Shown here: positions 25,300 through 33,578 of the stretch, piece by piece
How the letters are laid out: the number at the start of each line of letters is the position of its first letter
Position numbering within the stretch: position 1 is the stretch's first letter
Assembly: GCF_016907335.1 (NCBI RefSeq)
Contig: NZ_JAFBBT010000001.1
Location: 1,984,001 to 2,048,000 of the forward strand
Direction of reading: 5' to 3'
DNA length: 64,000 bases
Origin: Curtobacterium herbarum
GTDB taxonomy: Bacteria > Actinomycetota > Actinomycetes > Actinomycetales > Microbacteriaceae
Program-made: the position numbers and the translations under genes
Notes under the pieces: model-generated
What the model was told of the DNA's origin: nothing
The model's database searches: none
What the model saw: the letters and a program-made list of their open reading frames with translations, nothing else

Positions 25300-26216
25300 C
25301 GGCTGGTCACGGTCTCGGGCTCGGTCCCCGCGGGGACCAGGTCGTCGACGCTCGGCAGGTCCGCACCAGGCCGGGTGACGGTGATCGCCGCGGCACGGGT
25401 ACTGACCCGGCCGAGCTCGGTGAGCATCGACCGGCTGATCGGGCCGAACGTGCCGCCGTGGTGCTGCAGCTGCCAGATGAGCGTCGCCATGTAGCTGTCG
25501 CCGGCGCCGACGGTGTCGATCACGTCGACACGTTCGCCGGGGACCGACACCCGGTGGGTCGAGGTCGCCAGGAGGGACCCCGCCGCACCCGTGGTCAGGG
25601 CAGCGATCTGCACGCCGATCGCCAGGAGACGATCGAGGACGGTGTCCTCGGGCAGTCCCGGGTAGAGCCAGGCGGCGTCCTCGTCGGAGAGCTTCACGAC
25701 GTCGGCGATCGCTGCGAGTCGCTCGAACACGACGCGTTCGTCAGCGGCGCTGCCGAGGAGCGCGGGACGGATGTTCGGGTCGAACGAGACCGTCCCGCCG
25801 GCAGCCGCAGTGCGCCGGGCCAGTTCCGCCACCTGGCGCGCTCCGGGTTCGAGGAACGCGCCGATCGATCCGACGTGCAGCCATCGTGGCGTCTGCGGCA
25901 GCGCCGGCAGGTCCCACTCGATGTCGAACTCGTACCTCGGCTGGCCGTCCGGTGCGAGCCGGACGACCGCGGACGACGTGCGCGTCGCGCGGAACACGTC
26001 GTCGACGAGCCGGACGCCGGACGCCCGGAGGTGGTCGGCGATGCGGTGTCCCCGCGCGTCGTCCCCGAGCCACGTGGCGAACTCGACCGGCGCGCCGAGC
26101 CGGGCCAACCCGAGTGCGACGTTCGCAGGGCTCCCACCGGGGACTTCGCGTGCCTGCTGGTCCTGCACGACGTCGACCAGCGCCTCCCCCGCGACGGTGA
26201 TCGGGCGGCCGGTCAT
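25296..26216 (-). CDS. PfkB-family sugar kinase, probably fructokinase
   Basis: A 306-residue ribokinase-fold kinase. The first signature, VPGGSPANVALGLARLG, is at about 24-40 and the second, DTVGAGDSYMATLIWQL, at about 231-247, with the catalytic Asp in GAGD. A short lid and SFDPNIRP near 143 complete the fold. In this setting it would phosphorylate fructose released by the two cytoplasmic GH32 enzymes. ATG at 26216 overlaps the stop of the GH32 gene ahead by four bases, so its expression follows the importer operon. Confidence 0.88.
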   Translation of the reverse strand: MTGRPITVAGEALVDVVQDQQAREVPGGSPANVALGLARLGAPVEFATWLGDDARGHRIADHLRASGVRLVDDVFRATRTSSAVVRLAPDGQPRYEFDIEWDLPALPQTPRWLHVGSIGAFLEPGARQVAELARRTAAAGGTVSFDPNIRPALLGSAADERVVFERLAAIADVVKLSDEDAAWLYPGLPEDTVLDRLLAIGVQIAALTTGAAGSLLATSTHRVSVPGERVDVIDTVGAGDSYMATLIWQLQHHGGTFGPISRSMLTELGRVSTRAAAITVTRPGADLPSVDDLVPAGTEPETVTSR

Positions 26217-27631
26217 CGCTGCCCAGCCACGGTCACGGCGGTGCCGGTCAGCTCCCAGACCAGTGCCTCCGCGGGGGCCTCCACCGTCCAGGGCGGTGCC
26301 TGCTCGGGGTAGACGCGCGTGGTGACGGAGCGACCGGCGCTGGTGAACACCTCGACGACGGAGCCGTCCACCAGCACCCGCACCGCGGGCCGCTCCGCGG
26401 ACCGGTCGAACGGCGCTCGGACGACTGCCGGACGTCGATCGGCGCGACTGTCGCGGCTGGAACGGGACCGGTCGACGGTGAGGGTGTCAGCCTCCAGATC
26501 GATGCGGATGTCGAGGTACTCGGCCTCCGAGAACCGGACCAGGATGCTGCCGGTGACGGCGACCGGCAGCACGATCTCCACCTGCGCGCCGACCGTGGCC
26601 CCGTCGGCCGGCTCCGGCCGACCGGCGCGGAGGGCCTCGAGCGCGGGGTGCGGCTCGCTGCCGAGCCGCCCGTCCGCGAGCCACGTCCTGCGGGGCACGG
26701 AGATCGCGCCGGACCAGCCGACCTGCTCGGTCCACTCCTCGGTGCGGCCTTCGGTGACCCAACCGAAGAGCACCGGCCCCCACGAGCTCGTCCGCATCAC
26801 GGATGCCGCGTAGAAGTGCTGCCCGTCGTCGACCCTGGCGGGGTGCGGTACGCCGGTCAGCGGGATCGCGACGACGTCGCCCGGGCCGTGCGCGTGCGAC
26901 CAGGACGCCACGATGGCGACGTCGGTCCCGTCGATCCGGAGGACCTGGGGACACTCCCACCCTTCGCCCGTGTCGATGCCGTCGACCGTGGTGCGGGGCA
27001 TCGCCACCAGGTCACCGACGGAGGTCCAGGTGACGCCGTCGGCGGACCGGTAGTGACGGACGGACGCGGTCTGGTCGGCTGATGCCGCTCCGACGGCCAT
27101 CGACCAGCCGCCCTCGTCCTGCCAGACGAACGGGTCACGGAACATGGTGATCGCTTCGTCGGCGGACGGGTCGGCCACGACCTGCACGCCGGGGCCGTAG
27201 GTGTTGCCGCCGTCCGTGGACTCGGCGAGGAGCACGGACTGGAACGGACTGTGGTCGACCTTGCCCGAGTAGTAGGCGCGGACGGTGCCGTCGTGGAGCA
27301 CGGTGTTGCCGGACCACGCGCCTCCCGAATCAGCGCCACCCGGGACCGGGACGATGGCCGGTCGGTGCAGGGTCCAGTGCACGAGGTCCTCGCTGGTGGC
27401 GTGCCCCCACTCCACCGGGACCTCCAGGTCGACGCGGGGCCGGGACTGGAAGTACAGGTGGACCTGCCCACCGATGTCGACGGGGCCGTTCGGGTCGTTG
27501 ACGTACCCGCGGGGAAGCCTGACGTGGAACTGCGGGAGGTGGTGGTCGGTGGCGGCAGCGGGCAGCGCCGTGCGGACGGTGGTGGTGCCGGTGCCGGTGC
27601 CGGTGCCGGTGTCGGTGTCGGTGTCGGTCAT
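26213..27631 (-). CDS. Cytoplasmic GH32 beta-fructosidase
   Basis: A 472-residue enzyme without signal peptide. GH32 motifs are HLPQFHVRLPRGYVNDPNGP (nucleophile Asp in NDPNG near 44), TMFRDPFVW (stabiliser near 170), and GEGWECPQVL (acid/base Glu near 224). The beta-sandwich domain ends the protein with VLVDGSVVEVFTSAGRSVTTRVYP, a typical GH32C sequence. It should release terminal fructose from imported sucrose, levan oligosaccharides or anhydride products. Its first 20 residues are a Thr/Asp/Gly hexanucleotide repeat product, unlike its relatives. ATG at 27631 overlaps the permease stop by four bases, and the stop overlaps the kinase start. Confidence 0.9.
   Translation of the reverse strand: MTDTDTDTGTGTGTGTTTVRTALPAAATDHHLPQFHVRLPRGYVNDPNGPVDIGGQVHLYFQSRPRVDLEVPVEWGHATSEDLVHWTLHRPAIVPVPGGADSGGAWSGNTVLHDGTVRAYYSGKVDHSPFQSVLLAESTDGGNTYGPGVQVVADPSADEAITMFRDPFVWQDEGGWSMAVGAASADQTASVRHYRSADGVTWTSVGDLVAMPRTTVDGIDTGEGWECPQVLRIDGTDVAIVASWSHAHGPGDVVAIPLTGVPHPARVDDGQHFYAASVMRTSSWGPVLFGWVTEGRTEEWTEQVGWSGAISVPRRTWLADGRLGSEPHPALEALRAGRPEPADGATVGAQVEIVLPVAVTGSILVRFSEAEYLDIRIDLEADTLTVDRSRSSRDSRADRRPAVVRAPFDRSAERPAVRVLVDGSVVEVFTSAGRSVTTRVYPEQAPPWTVEAPAEALVWELTGTAVTVAGQR
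27584..27625 (-). repeat. Seven-copy hexanucleotide repeat at the GH32 N-terminus
   Basis: On the plus strand the unit GGTGCC occurs four times, then GGTGTC three times, without interruption over 42 bases. On the coding strand it gives alternating Thr with Gly or Asp just after the start codon. The six-base unit keeps the reading frame when copies are gained or lost, so it changes the length of the tail, not the frame. Confidence 0.9.
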
Positions 27632-28536
27632 CGTGACGACCCCGCCGTGACGCCTTCGATGAAGTACCGCTGGGCGAAGATGAAGAGCAGGACACTCGGG
27701 ATCATCGTCAGCACCACCCCGGCGAGGACGACCGAGATCGACCCGGTCCCGAGGTTGCCCTGCAGGCCGACCAGTCCGAGCGGCAGGGTGAAGGTGTCCT
27801 GCTGGTTGAGGAAGATCAACGGCCGGTAGTACTCGGCCCAGAAGCCCGAGAAGTTCAGGATCGCGAGTGTGGCGATCGCCGGGCTCGCCATCCGGGAGTA
27901 GACGTGCCAGAAGACGCCGAACTGGCTGGCGCCGTCGATGCGCGCCGCTTCGCCGAGCTCCTTGGGCATCTGCATGAAGTACTGCCGCATCAGGAAGGTG
28001 CCGAACGCACTGCCGAGGGCGGGGACGATCAGGGCGGCGATCGACCCGGTCAGACCGATGTCCTTGAGGATGACGAAGACCGGGATGATGATCGTCTGGA
28101 TCGGCACCATCATCGTGGCGAGGAAGATCCCGAAGATGGTGTTCTTGCCGGGGAAGCTGATCATCGCGAACGCGTAGCCCGACAGGGTGCAGGTGATGGT
28201 CTGGCCGACGACGATGAGCAGGGTGACGACGACGCTGTTGACGAAGAACTGTCCGATCGGGATCTGGTTGAACACCGCGGCGTAGTTGCTGAAGTCCCAG
28301 GACAGCGGGAGCCACTGCGGCGGGTTGTTGAACGACTCCGCCGGTGTCCGGAGCGACGTCGTCAGGGTCCAGAGCAGCGGCCCGAGGGCGAACACCGCGG
28401 CGAGCACCAGGATGATGAGCCCGATGACGCTGCCGACGGTGGCGGCGGGTCGCCGCCGGCGCACGATGTGGTCGATGCTCGGCTGCGCCACCGTCTCCGG
28501 ACTGTGCAGGGGGTTGATCGTGTCGGTGGTCGTCAT
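27628..28536 (-). CDS. Sugar ABC transporter permease (MalG type)
   Basis: A 302-residue permease with six membrane helices. The EAA loop is EAARIDGASQFGVFWHVYSRMASPAI near 196-221, matching carbohydrate-uptake type 1 permeases. The N-terminus has a short cytoplasmic arm, then LIILVLAAVFALGPLLWTL. The protein pairs with the MalF-type permease encoded just ahead (4-base overlap) and the lipoprotein. No ATPase is encoded in this locus; such transporters commonly share a housekeeping MsiK-like ATPase encoded elsewhere. Confidence 0.93.
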   Translation of the reverse strand: MTTTDTINPLHSPETVAQPSIDHIVRRRRPAATVGSVIGLIILVLAAVFALGPLLWTLTTSLRTPAESFNNPPQWLPLSWDFSNYAAVFNQIPIGQFFVNSVVVTLLIVVGQTITCTLSGYAFAMISFPGKNTIFGIFLATMMVPIQTIIIPVFVILKDIGLTGSIAALIVPALGSAFGTFLMRQYFMQMPKELGEAARIDGASQFGVFWHVYSRMASPAIATLAILNFSGFWAEYYRPLIFLNQQDTFTLPLGLVGLQGNLGTGSISVVLAGVVLTMIPSVLLFIFAQRYFIEGVTAGSSR

Positions 28537-29480
28537 TGGTAGAACACCAGCTTTCGTGCGGCGATGAACTGGACGGCGGTGATGATGCCGATGATGACCA
28601 GCAGGAGGATGGCGATGGCGGAGGCGAACCCGAACTGCAGGTTCTGGAACCCGGCCTGGTACATCGAGATGGTGGCCGTCGTCGTCGCGGTACCGGGGCC
28701 GCCCTTGGTCATGATGAACGGTTGGTCGAACAGCTGCATCGCGTTGATCATCGCGATGACGGTCGCGAACAGGATCGTTGGGCTGATCAGCGGGATCTTG
28801 ATCTGGAAGAGCGCGCGCCACGGGCCGGCGCCGTCGATGGAGGCGGCTTCCTGCACGTCCACCGGCACCGCCAGCAGCGCGGCGACGAACAGCACGAAGG
28901 TGAACCCGACCTGCTGCCAGACCACGACCATCACGATCGTGACCTTCGCCCAGAACGGGTCGTTCAGCCAGTGCGCCCCGGGCAGGCCGATCTCGTTGAG
29001 GTAGTAGTTGATGAGGCCGAACTTCGTGTCGAAGATGTAGCCCATGAAGATCGACACCGCGGCGGTCGACGCCAGGAGCGGCAGGTAGAACGAGGTGCGG
29101 AAGAACACCCGGGTGGCGTTGCGCTTCCGGTTGTTCGCCAGCACGGCCAGCAGCAACCCCAGGGAGATCTGCAGGACGACGATGGCGAGGGCCAGTCCGA
29201 TGGTGACGCCGAAGGACGCCAGGACAGGACCGTCGGTGAACAGCCGGACGTAGTTGTCGAACCCGACCCACCTGGGGCTGCTGATCACGTCCCACGAGGT
29301 GAAGGACAGTCCGAGCGACGCCAGGATGGGGACCAGGGTGAAGACGGCGACGAAGACCACCGCCAGCCCGATCATGAGGAAGCCGAAGGTGGACTCTCGT
29401 CGGCGGGCACGCTTGGCTGCTGGCCGGCGGGCCGCGACCTCGGCGGCCCGCCGGGTGGGTGTCCCGGTCGTCGCGGTCAC
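28533..29480 (-). CDS. Sugar ABC transporter permease (MalF type)
   Basis: A 315-residue permease with six helices. Its EAA loop, QEAASIDGAGPWRALFQIKIPLISPTI, is near 210-236. The N-terminal 30 residues are basic (RRPAAKRARRRES). It forms the heterodimeric channel with the next gene's product. GTG at 29480 overlaps the stop of the binding-protein gene (GTGA) and its own stop overlaps the next ATG. The order lipoprotein, MalF-type, MalG-type is the usual one for CUT1 systems. Confidence 0.93.
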   Translation of the reverse strand: MTATTGTPTRRAAEVAARRPAAKRARRRESTFGFLMIGLAVVFVAVFTLVPILASLGLSFTSWDVISSPRWVGFDNYVRLFTDGPVLASFGVTIGLALAIVVLQISLGLLLAVLANNRKRNATRVFFRTSFYLPLLASTAAVSIFMGYIFDTKFGLINYYLNEIGLPGAHWLNDPFWAKVTIVMVVVWQQVGFTFVLFVAALLAVPVDVQEAASIDGAGPWRALFQIKIPLISPTILFATVIAMINAMQLFDQPFIMTKGGPGTATTTATISMYQAGFQNLQFGFASAIAILLLVIIGIITAVQFIAARKLVFYQ

Positions 29481-30886
29481 GACGACGCCTGTGATGCGGC
29501 CTGCTCGATGTCGGCCTGCAGGCCGTCGAGTGCCTTCTTCGCGTTCCCGGAGGAGATCGCCTGTGTGGTGCGCTGGTTGAGCGCCGTCGCGAGGGCGTTG
29601 TAGTACGGCGGTGCCGAGATCGGCACGGAGTTGTCGAGCTGGTCGTAGAACACCGACCAGTGCTCCGGCCCCGTCGTGGCGTACCGGTCCGCGGTCATCA
29701 GGGACTTCTGCGCCGGCGTCGTCACGTTGCCCGGCCACAGCGCGTCGAAGCTCTCCGGCTGCACCATCAGCTTGATGACCTCGAACGCGAGGTCCTTCTG
29801 CTTCGACGAGTTGAAGATGCCGTACCCGCCCGCGCCGAAGAGCGACTTGTTGCTCTTCCACGTGGGGAACTCGACGACGTCGAAGCTGCCGTCCTGCATC
29901 CCCGCGTTGTGGAGTCCACCGGCCCAGAAGCCGCCGCCGATGGTCATGCCGATCCGACCGGAGGCCATCAGCCCCTGCAGGGTGGCGCCACCGCCGACGT
30001 CGGGCGAGGGGGACGCGCCGGACTTCTGCAGGTCGATGACGTACTGGAGCGCCTCGACGGCCGCGTCGGAGTTCGCCGTCGGGTCACCCCACTTCCAGCC
30101 GCCCTTGCGGCCGGTGACCCCGATCGGGTTGTCCGAGAACGCCTTGCTCTTCCACAGCCAGTCGCCGCCCGAGTACTTGCCCTCCTCGAGCAGGTTCCCG
30201 TCGTTGGCGTAGAGGAACGAGGTCCAGCTGCCCCAGAGGCGCACCACCCAGTCGAACGCGTAGGTGCCGCCACCGACCTTCGCCAGGCTCTCGGCCGAGG
30301 AGTGGAAGTCGTCCATCGACCACTTGCTCGTCGGACGGGACAGGCCGGCCTTGTCGAACAGGTCGGTCGAGTAGAACATGCTGCCCGCGTTGAAGCTGTC
30401 CGGCAGCGTGTAGAGGTGCCCCTGGTACATCGTCGACTCGAGCAGGACCGGGTGCGCGCCGGTGAAGTACTCGTGCAGATCCGACAGGTTCTTCGTGACG
30501 TAGTCGTCGAGCGGGGTGAGCAGGTTCTTCGACGCCAGGAGCTGTTGCCCCTCGGTCGCGACGCTGACGATGTCGGGGACGTCGCCCGAGGCGATCTGGG
30601 TGAGCACCTTGGCGAGGAAGTCGTTCCAGTCGGTGCCGTTGATCGCGGTGACCTCGAGGCTGGCCTTCTTGTCCAGTCGCTTGATCTTCGGCTCGATCGC
30701 CTTCTGCAGGGCAGTGGCAGCGCTCTGTTCGCCGAAGTAGAGCATCTTCACGGTGCCCGATCCGCTGCCCCCTCCGCCGCTGGTCGAGCAGGCGGCCAGC
30801 GAGCCGATGCCGGCCAGCGCGAGCCCGGCCCCGCCGAACTTGAACAGCGTGCGCCGGTCGATCGGTGTACTGAATCCGTTCGTCAC
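29477..30886 (-). CDS. Sugar ABC transporter substrate-binding lipoprotein
   Basis: A 469-residue family-1 extracellular solute-binding protein. The leader holds RRTLFKFGGAGLALAGIGSLAACS, with lipobox LAAC (Cys near 33) and an RR pair that may allow Tat export. A Gly/Ser linker follows. The fold's DVPDIVSVATEG near 112-123 and FPTWKSNKSLFGAGGYGIF near 340-358 match CUT1 binding proteins. Because the operon has fructan enzymes, the ligand is likely difructose anhydride IV, levanbiose or another short fructan. GTG at 30886 has GAGGAG six bases ahead. It is the first gene of the five-gene coupled operon and lies under the two LacI-type operators. Confidence 0.92.
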   Translation of the reverse strand: MTNGFSTPIDRRTLFKFGGAGLALAGIGSLAACSTSGGGGSGSGTVKMLYFGEQSAATALQKAIEPKIKRLDKKASLEVTAINGTDWNDFLAKVLTQIASGDVPDIVSVATEGQQLLASKNLLTPLDDYVTKNLSDLHEYFTGAHPVLLESTMYQGHLYTLPDSFNAGSMFYSTDLFDKAGLSRPTSKWSMDDFHSSAESLAKVGGGTYAFDWVVRLWGSWTSFLYANDGNLLEEGKYSGGDWLWKSKAFSDNPIGVTGRKGGWKWGDPTANSDAAVEALQYVIDLQKSGASPSPDVGGGATLQGLMASGRIGMTIGGGFWAGGLHNAGMQDGSFDVVEFPTWKSNKSLFGAGGYGIFNSSKQKDLAFEVIKLMVQPESFDALWPGNVTTPAQKSLMTADRYATTGPEHWSVFYDQLDNSVPISAPPYYNALATALNQRTTQAISSGNAKKALDGLQADIEQAASQASS

Positions 30887-30927
30887 GGTCGCTCCTCTCT
30901 GAGCGATGGTGGCCCCGACGAGCGGGA

Positions 30928-30942
30928 CCAATACGTATTTGT
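30928..30942. promoter_or_regulatory. LacI-type operator, copy 1
   Basis: The sequence CCAATACGTATTTG contains the perfect 10-bp palindrome AATACGTATT at 30930-30939. It lies 44 bases upstream of the binding-protein start codon. It is nearly identical to copy 2. The even-length palindrome with central CG is the expected form of a LacI/GalR-family operator. Confidence 0.85.
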
Positions 30943-30971
30943 GGCGAGCGTACACACGGCGGTCAGGGGAC

Positions 30972-30986
30972 GCAATACGTATTTGC
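30972..30986. promoter_or_regulatory. LacI-type operator, copy 2
   Basis: The sequence GCAATACGTATTTGC repeats the palindrome AATACGTATT at 30974-30983, 44 bp centre to centre from copy 1 (about four helical turns). It lies 36 bases ahead of the lacI-type gene start, so the regulator likely controls both its own transcript and the divergent importer operon, perhaps with looping or cooperative binding. Confidence 0.85.
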
Positions 30987-31019
30987 TTCTGGCATGATGA
31001 GCGCAACGAAGGAGGGTCG

Positions 31020-32063
31020 ATGGCGAGCCGTGAACGCACCACGCAGTCACACCGCGTCACGATGAAGGACGTCGCACGCCACGCAGGCGTGTCGCAGCCG
31101 ACCGTGTCGTTCGTGCTGAACGACCGCAGGGACGTCTCCATCGCGGAGGACACCCGAGCTCGGGTCCTCGAGGCGGCCAGGGAACTGAACTTCCAACCGA
31201 ACCGAGCGGCACAGTCGCTCCGGTCGAACCGGTCGTACACGGTCGGGGTCATCGCCGACCGACTCGTCGCCCAGCCGTACGCCGGCCACATCGTGCTCGG
31301 TGTGCAGCAGGCGGTGCAGGAGGCGGGCTACGTCTGCTTCGTCATCGAGACGGCGCAGACCACGGACGGCGGCAAGGCAGCGGTCGAGAACCTCGTCCAG
31401 CAAGGCGTCGCCGGGCTCATCTACGCGGCACCCGGTCCGGAGTACGTGACACCGATCGACGGCCTCGAGCGCGTCCGGACCGTGTACGTCAACTGCTTCC
31501 CGTCCGGCGACGCCCCCGCCGTCACCGTCCTGGCCGACGAGTTCCAGGGCGGCCACGACGTGGCCGCCGCCGTCTTCGCCGCCGGACACACCGACATCGC
31601 GTTCCTCGGTGGCCCGGAGGACGACTACGCCTGCCGGGAACGCCGACGTGGACTCGAGCAGGCCGCGGCGGACGCGGACGTCTCGACCGACACCATCCAC
31701 GTCGCGTTCGGCACGTTCCAGGTGGGCTCCGGCTACGACCTCGCGATGGAGGTCCTGACGACACTCCGTCCGACGGCGATCATCTGCGGGAACGACCGCA
31801 TGGCCGTCGGCGCACTAATGGCCGCGCAGTCACTCGGCATGCGGTGCCCCGAGGACATCAGCATCGTCGGGTTCGACGACCAACCCGACCTCGCCGACCA
31901 GATGCACCCGCCGTTGACGACCGTCGCCCTGCCGCACCAGCAGATGGGCTACGACGCCGGAACGCTGCTGCTCGCAGCGACCGAGCAGCCCGGCCGGCAC
32001 CTCGTGCCCTGCGACTACGTGCCACGCAGCTCGCTCGCATCCCCACGACCCGAAGGAACCTAG
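31020..32063 (+). CDS. LacI-family transcriptional regulator of the fructan locus
   Basis: A 347-residue LacI/GalR repressor. The DNA-binding head is VTMKDVARHAGVSQPTVSFVLNDRRDVSI near 13-41, followed by the hinge helix NRAAQSLRSNRS near 62-73. The rest is the periplasmic-binding-protein-like sugar domain, with TVGVIADRL and, late, TAIICGNDRMAVGAL and DISIVGFDDQPDLA. The effector is probably the imported sugar or its product. ATG at 31020 has AAGGAGG four bases ahead; the start at 30906 would cross both operators. The downstream GH32-like gene begins one codon after its stop. Confidence 0.92.
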   Translation: MASRERTTQSHRVTMKDVARHAGVSQPTVSFVLNDRRDVSIAEDTRARVLEAARELNFQPNRAAQSLRSNRSYTVGVIADRLVAQPYAGHIVLGVQQAVQEAGYVCFVIETAQTTDGGKAAVENLVQQGVAGLIYAAPGPEYVTPIDGLERVRTVYVNCFPSGDAPAVTVLADEFQGGHDVAAAVFAAGHTDIAFLGGPEDDYACRERRRGLEQAAADADVSTDTIHVAFGTFQVGSGYDLAMEVLTTLRPTAIICGNDRMAVGALMAAQSLGMRCPEDISIVGFDDQPDLADQMHPPLTTVALPHQQMGYDAGTLLLAATEQPGRHLVPCDYVPRSSLASPRPEGT

Positions 32064-33536
32064 GTGGCCCTCCAGCGCAGCACCCACTTCCAGCCAGTGA
32101 ACGGCTTCGTCGGGGACGTGATCCCCTTCGAGCACGACGGCACAGCCTGGCTGTTCTACCTGCTCGACGAGCGCCCCGACGCCCCACCGCTCGAACGGAG
32201 CACGGGGATGCCGTGGGCTGCCGTGACCACGACCGACTTCGTGGACTTCGAGGACCGTGGCGTGGTGCTGCCGTCCGGCGGACCGGACGCCAGCGACTTC
32301 GACTGCTACACCGGCAGCGTCGTCCAGGACGACGCCGGGACCCTGCACCTCTTCTCCACCGGCCACAACCCGCGCATCAGGACCGACACCGACGCCGGAC
32401 CGAAGGACGCTCAGGTCGTCTGTCACGCGACCTCCACCGGCGACCTCACCGACTGGACCAAGCACCCCGACTGGGACCTCCCCGCTCTCGCCGGCTACTC
32501 CCCCGAGGACTGGCGGGACCCGTTCGTGTTCCGCCCGGCCGCCGACCGCCCGTGGCAGATGCTGCTCGCGACGCGGCGGCCTGCCGAGCCCCACCGGCGC
32601 TCCGGACTCGTCGCCCGGCTCGAGTCCGACGACCTGGTCACGTGGCGCGATGCCGAGCCGCTCTGGGAACCCCACCGCTTCATCACCCAGGAGTGCCCCG
32701 ACGTCTTCCAGTGGGGCGACTGGTGGTACCTCGTGTACTCGGAGTTCTCCGACGCGTTCTGCACCCGGTACCGCGTCGCGACGTCACCGGACGGGCCGTG
32801 GCTCGCTCCGACGGACGACACCGTCGACGGACGGGCCTTCTACGCAGCGAAGACGGTCGCGCTCGGCGACGCGCGCTACTTCGTCGGCTGGATCGCGACG
32901 AAGGACGGCCGCCGCGACGGAAGCGCCTGGCAGTGGGCCGGCACCATGGCGACGCTGCAGGCGCACCAGCGCCCGGACGGGTCGCTGCGGTTCGACCTCC
33001 CGGAGACGGTGAAGGCCGCCTACACGCACGAGTCGGACGTCACGGCACAGCTCGAACCGCTGAACGGCGCCGATCGGACCGTCGGGAACGGCGCGGCGTC
33101 CCGGTACGCGTCGTGGCTCGGCCCCGAGCTCCCCGACGAGGCGCTCGTCGTCGCCGACATCGAGCTCCACGCCGGCACGGCGTCGTTCGGGCTGCTCCTG
33201 CGCTCGAGCGACGACGGCGAAGCGGGGTACGCGCTCCGCCTCGAGCCCGGACGCAGCCGAGTCGTCGTCGATCGCTGGCCGCGCGGCAGCACCGGGACCG
33301 AGCAGTGGCAGATCCTCGGCGACGTCCCGCACGCCGTGGAACTGGAACGTCCGGTGGAGCTCGCTCCGGGGCCGCACCGGATCGAAGTCCACCTCGACGG
33401 TGACGTCTGTGTCGCGGTCGTCGACGGCGCCGTCGCGTTGAGCACCCGTCTCTACGACCGACCGGCCGGTCGCGTGGGCCTCTTCACGCAGGACGGCGCG
33501 ATCACACTGGAGCGCCTGTCGATCCGCACCCGCTGA
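32064..33536 (+). CDS. Cytoplasmic GH32-like enzyme with altered nucleophile motif
   Basis: A 490-residue protein without signal peptide. Where standard GH32 has W-M-N-D-P-N-G, this one reads HFQPVNGFVGDVIPFEHDG (residues about 8-26), so the nucleophile would be the Asp of GDVIPF. The other GH32 landmarks are present: EDWRDPFVF near 149-157 (stabiliser) and QECPDVFQWG near 210-219 (acid/base). The C-terminal beta-sandwich is complete (IEVHLDGDVCVAVVDG). This variant group includes enzymes on unusual fructose sugars; hydrolysis of difructose anhydride IV is a reasonable guess from context. GTG at 32064 directly follows the regulator's stop codon, with AAGGA ahead, so it is translated with the regulator. 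Confidence 0.78.
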   Translation: MALQRSTHFQPVNGFVGDVIPFEHDGTAWLFYLLDERPDAPPLERSTGMPWAAVTTTDFVDFEDRGVVLPSGGPDASDFDCYTGSVVQDDAGTLHLFSTGHNPRIRTDTDAGPKDAQVVCHATSTGDLTDWTKHPDWDLPALAGYSPEDWRDPFVFRPAADRPWQMLLATRRPAEPHRRSGLVARLESDDLVTWRDAEPLWEPHRFITQECPDVFQWGDWWYLVYSEFSDAFCTRYRVATSPDGPWLAPTDDTVDGRAFYAAKTVALGDARYFVGWIATKDGRRDGSAWQWAGTMATLQAHQRPDGSLRFDLPETVKAAYTHESDVTAQLEPLNGADRTVGNGAASRYASWLGPELPDEALVVADIELHAGTASFGLLLRSSDDGEAGYALRLEPGRSRVVVDRWPRGSTGTEQWQILGDVPHAVELERPVELAPGPHRIEVHLDGDVCVAVVDGAVALSTRLYDRPAGRVGLFTQDGAITLERLSIRTR

Positions 33537-33553
33537 ACACGGGCGGACCGTGT
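33537..33553. terminator. Short hairpin between convergent genes
   Basis: ACACGG and CCGTGT pair perfectly around GCGGA, one base after the GH32-like gene's TGA. A six-base stem is short, but it is exactly placed between two convergent genes and may end both transcripts. Low certainty. Confidence 0.35.
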
Positions 33554-33578
33554 CGGTGGCCGTTCGTCGGGACTGCCC

